From Salinivirgaceae bacterium (GTDB lineage: Bacteria > Bacteroidota > Bacteroidia > Bacteroidales > SZUA-534): a stretch of DNA of 37,508 nucleotides. The notes below the pieces were generated by a model. That model was not told the DNA's origin. It worked only from the letters and a program-made list of their open reading frames with translations, and did not search any database. Position 1 is the first letter of the stretch. Each line of letters opens with the position of its first letter. The position numbers and the translations under genes were made by a program. This document shows positions 35,072-37,508 of this stretch, one piece after another. The stretch covers positions 1-37,508 of the forward strand of contig JAGCNL010000003.1 in the NCBI GenBank assembly GCA_017645945.1, read 5' to 3'.

Positions 35072-37387
35072 TTATTCTACAATCACCTTTTTCGCAAAAT
35101 TACCAACTTTTACCACATACACACCAACATCATTCATACGCAATTCTGCACGGACGCAAGGCGTTGCGTCCCTACAAACTAATCGTCCCACGACATCATA
35201 AACGCGGATTTCGTCGGTGGCGTTTTCAACGATAATGGTTTTGCCGTAGATGTAAATGTTAACGTTGGCAACTGATTCGGTGACAGAGGTTTGGGTTTCA
35301 TTTTGAGCCTTCGGCACATAGGTTTCGATTCCGCGGTATTCATTGTCGAGATTTATCATTGTGGTGTTTATCGGCTCCCAAAGATAGAACCAACCATCGT
35401 AGTCACCGTTCCAGCCGAAAAGCAAATGAACCTGCAACTTGTCGCCCACGTGCCGCACACCGTCAACCACCATTGCGTGGTCGCTCGTTTTTGCCGCATT
35501 GTAGCAATGAATCATCATCGGACGGTTTACAGATAGTTCATTCACAATCAGTTGCTCCATTTCCGATTGCGTTGTCTGTTTCGGATATTCGTAAACCGCG
35601 CGTTCAACATCGAAATTTTCAACCACCTTCTTCGACGAAACCGCATAAATGTAGCGCGAAGTTTCAAGTTTGTTTTCCTGCGGAGTGGTTTCCTTCAGTT
35701 CGTTCTCAACTTTCGACAAATCAATCTGCATATTTTTCGGCAGAAGTTTGTGATACAGAATGATTTGCGCAATGGCAAGATTGCCGCAACCCATATACGT
35801 GTCGTCGGTAAAAGCAAGACGATAATCTCCGTTTTGATTCCAATGTGTTTGTAAATTCAAATAGACATAATCGCTCACATTTGAAGCATTTGCAACCTTA
35901 ATCAAGCGCACATTCTCCAATTTCTCCGAAGCGATTTTTCCATATGTTCCTTTTGCTGCATCGTAATACGAAGCCGTTTCGCTGTTGCCATTGTGCATCC
36001 AATACTTGCTGAAATGCGGTTCCGAAAAACACGATTGCAATTTTTGCATTTGCGTTACCGTTGGCAACGACCATTCCTCGCCCGTCAGTTGCGAGTAGGC
36101 TTCGGCAACCACAAGCGCATCGGTGTGGTTCCACTGCCCCACATACGGACTCAATTCATATCTGTCGCCGTCAGATTCCACAACAAGATTTTCGGAAACC
36201 GTGCGGACAAGCGCGACGCGGTGTAACGCCGAAAGCCCAGCACTACTGTTGTGGTACGATTTTCCATCGGCAAAATCGACGAACCAAACGTACGGCGAAT
36301 TCTTCACGCCATCGCGGGCGGAAGTCCAATAGCGAGCCGTGCCAAACTCAATGTTGAGATTGTCTTTCGCATTGTAAATCAGGTTCAATTCCTCCAGCAA
36401 CGGAAGCCGCCAATCAGAAAAACCGCCCCAATTTTCATTCACAGCGGCTTGTTTTGCATCATTCCAGTTGTATGTGCCATCTATCAGTTTTACTTCAAGA
36501 TAGGTGTTGTTTGCCGCATTTGCATAAAAGATTATTCCGCCCGCAGGACCTTCATCGCCAATAGCGAAAACCTTGCTCGATTGCGGAGTTTGTATGTTTG
36601 CCAAATGCAAAAACTCACTATCATTCAGTAGTTTATCAACCGTCAATGTGGTTTCTTCAAGATTCAATTCACCATTGCCGACAGCCTCAAATTGGTATCC
36701 GTTTTCAACCGCGTATTTATGCGCCGCGGAGCCAGCCGTAACGATAAGCGTCGTCTTTTTCGAAAATGCCATATAACCAATGGTTTTCACACTTTCGGGA
36801 ATCACAACCGACTGCAGATTGCTGCACGACGAAAACGCCTCGCGCCCGATTTCCTCAATACCATCCTCAAGCGTCAACTGCGTCAGTCCAGAGCAAGCCC
36901 GAAATGCCATATCGCTGATTTTCTTCACACTACCTGGAATTGTGATTTCAGTAATCGACACACAGTTGTTGAACGCATACTCCCCTATCCCCCGAACTCC
37001 CTCATTTATAATGACTTTACTCAATTTTTCGGCACTTGTGAAACAAGCATACGGAATGGTATCAACCGTTGACGGAAACGAAACTTCTTCCAATTCCGTG
37101 CATTGATAAAACGCCCGCAAACCAACTTGTTGCACTCCCTCGGGAATCACAACCGTTTTTAGATTTGTTTCCCTGAACGCATTCTCTCCAATCCGCGTCA
37201 ACGACGAAGGCAACACGACACCCGAAAAATCTGTTTGTCCGCGGTATTTCCAGTTTGGAATTTCGGTGGTGCCTTCGGGAATGATAAGCACACTGTCCTG
37301 AATCTCTGGATTTTCGATTGCAGACTGCGCCATCAGCGAACAAGCCGCCAGCAAAAAAAATAATATAAGATTCAGTATCTTTTTCAT
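35072..37387 (-). CDS. T9SS-secreted LRR protein with Lcl-like and streptopain (C10)-like domains
   Basis: The protein has 771 residues from ATG 37387 (TTG six bases upstream). It has a signal peptide (1-20; LAAC at 13-16 could also be a lipobox) and BspA-like LRR_5 repeats at about 30-215. An Lcl/DUF1566-type domain at about 273-395 has GPAGGIIFY, WRLPLLEELNLIY, RYWTSARDG and VALVRT, with a partial second copy near 435-500 (EEWSLPTVTQM). A streptopain-like domain at about 512-670 has THWNQNGDYR, Cys534 in GCGNLAIAQIILYH, and His637 in DHAMVVDGV followed by FGWNGDYDGWFYL. These are the catalytic pair of family C10. A T9SS sorting domain ends the protein. It is probably an exported cysteine protease. 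Confidence 0.86.
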   Translation of the reverse strand: MKKILNLILFFLLAACSLMAQSAIENPEIQDSVLIIPEGTTEIPNWKYRGQTDFSGVVLPSSLTRIGENAFRETNLKTVVIPEGVQQVGLRAFYQCTELEEVSFPSTVDTIPYACFTSAEKLSKVIINEGVRGIGEYAFNNCVSITEITIPGSVKKISDMAFRACSGLTQLTLEDGIEEIGREAFSSCSNLQSVVIPESVKTIGYMAFSKKTTLIVTAGSAAHKYAVENGYQFEAVGNGELNLEETTLTVDKLLNDSEFLHLANIQTPQSSKVFAIGDEGPAGGIIFYANAANNTYLEVKLIDGTYNWNDAKQAAVNENWGGFSDWRLPLLEELNLIYNAKDNLNIEFGTARYWTSARDGVKNSPYVWFVDFADGKSYHNSSAGLSALHRVALVRTVSENLVVESDGDRYELSPYVGQWNHTDALVVAEAYSQLTGEEWSLPTVTQMQKLQSCFSEPHFSKYWMHNGNSETASYYDAAKGTYGKIASEKLENVRLIKVANASNVSDYVYLNLQTHWNQNGDYRLAFTDDTYMGCGNLAIAQIILYHKLLPKNMQIDLSKVENELKETTPQENKLETSRYIYAVSSKKVVENFDVERAVYEYPKQTTQSEMEQLIVNELSVNRPMMIHCYNAAKTSDHAMVVDGVRHVGDKLQVHLLFGWNGDYDGWFYLWEPINTTMINLDNEYRGIETYVPKAQNETQTSVTESVANVNIYIYGKTIIVENATDEIRVYDVVGRLVCRDATPCVRAELRMNDVGVYVVKVGNFAKKVIVE
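35152..35171. repeat. In-frame palindromic element in the T9SS domain (copy 3)
   Basis: GGACGCAA (35152-35159) and TTGCGTCC (35164-35171) are perfect complements around GGCG. The minus strand then reads as GTAGGGACGC... at its 5' side. It encodes residues of the loop CRDATPCVRAE between the two conserved strands of the sorting domain. Confidence 0.75.
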
Positions 37388-37397
37388 TTTCAATCAA

Positions 37398-37508
37398 TTA
37401 TTCCACAATCACCTTTTTCGCAAAATTACCAACTTTTACCACACACACACCAACATCATTCATACGCAATTCTGCACGGACGCAAGGCGTTGCGTCCCTA
37501 CAAACTAA
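37398..37508 (-). CDS. C-terminal end of another T9SS-secreted protein (partial)
   Basis: 36 codons and a TAA stop (37398-37400) continue past the right edge. They encode the final part of a type A T9SS sorting domain (VGVCVVKVGNFAKKVIVE), nearly identical to the end of the 35072 protein. At nucleotide level only two differences are seen in about 110 bases. It is spaced from the next gene by the same 10-base gap used between the other LRR genes. The domain content of the rest is outside the window. Confidence 0.85.
   Translation of the reverse strand, partial: LVCRDATPCVRAELRMNDVGVCVVKVGNFAKKVIVE
37478..37497. repeat. In-frame palindromic element in the T9SS domain (copy 4)
   Basis: GGACGCAA (37478-37485) and TTGCGTCC (37490-37497) are identical to copy 3 and in the same reading frame of the partial gene. 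Confidence 0.75.

Noticed and set aside
37340..37387. Lipoprotein signal for the C10-like LRR protein
   Set aside because: LAAC at residues 13-16 resembles a lipobox, but a standard signal peptidase I site follows (LMAQS) and the T9SS sorting domain argues for full passage through the periplasm.

Overview
The window comes from a member of the Bacteroidota, most likely order Bacteroidales. The evidence is three proteins ending in type 9 secretion system (T9SS) sorting domains, BspA-like leucine-rich repeats, a DUF4831-type protein, an N-terminal domain typical of Bacteroidetes secreted proteins, TAnnTTTG-type -7 promoter elements, and few Shine-Dalgarno sites. There are no phage, IS or CRISPR signatures.

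Layout. 1-1920 (+): tail of an unknown gene, then hisF, hisI and a small acetyltransferase. 1985-2017: strong bidirectional terminator. 2043-10253 (-): a GH43 lipoprotein; a FemAB/GNAT-like protein overlapping an NlpC/P60 lipoprotein; pyrD; a secreted paralogous-domain protein; an XRE regulator with probable operators; a gene-poor 800 bp; a Gfo/Idh oxidoreductase; tRNA-Pro(CGG). 10421-14034 (-): a LysM/periplasmic-binding-fold protein and dnaA. 14516-19095 (+): nnr (NAD(P)HX repair), a DUF4831-like protein, a GNAT and a MATE exporter. 19246-20619 (-): hisS.

20686-37508 (-) is the accessory heart of the window. It is a co-directional run of 14 intact or partial genes plus a 29-codon remnant, probably one or a few transcripts. 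In transcription order: the 3' end of a T9SS protein; three large T9SS-exported LRR proteins (one with a streptopain/C10-like domain, two with metzincin motifs HExxHxxGxxH); then a visibly duplicating set of membrane proteins. That set has four TPM-domain proteins (one fused to a DUF3592-like module), a standalone DUF3592-like protein, two decayed fragments, a pair of near-identical four-TM proteins, and two larger membrane proteins. I read it as a candidate surface-protease plus inner-membrane TPM system. That reading rests only on synteny.

Two structural features stand out. First, many intergenic spacers consist of degenerate tandem repeats kept in strict phase. The unit is 7 nt around hisF, hisI, MATE and hisS, and 8 nt in the TPM cluster. 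The repeats often run from one gene's stop to the next gene's start. Second, palindromic elements resembling GTAG(G/A)GACG...CGTC sit in frame in the T9SS C-terminal coding region of all three LRR proteins and of the partial fourth gene, at the same variable loop.
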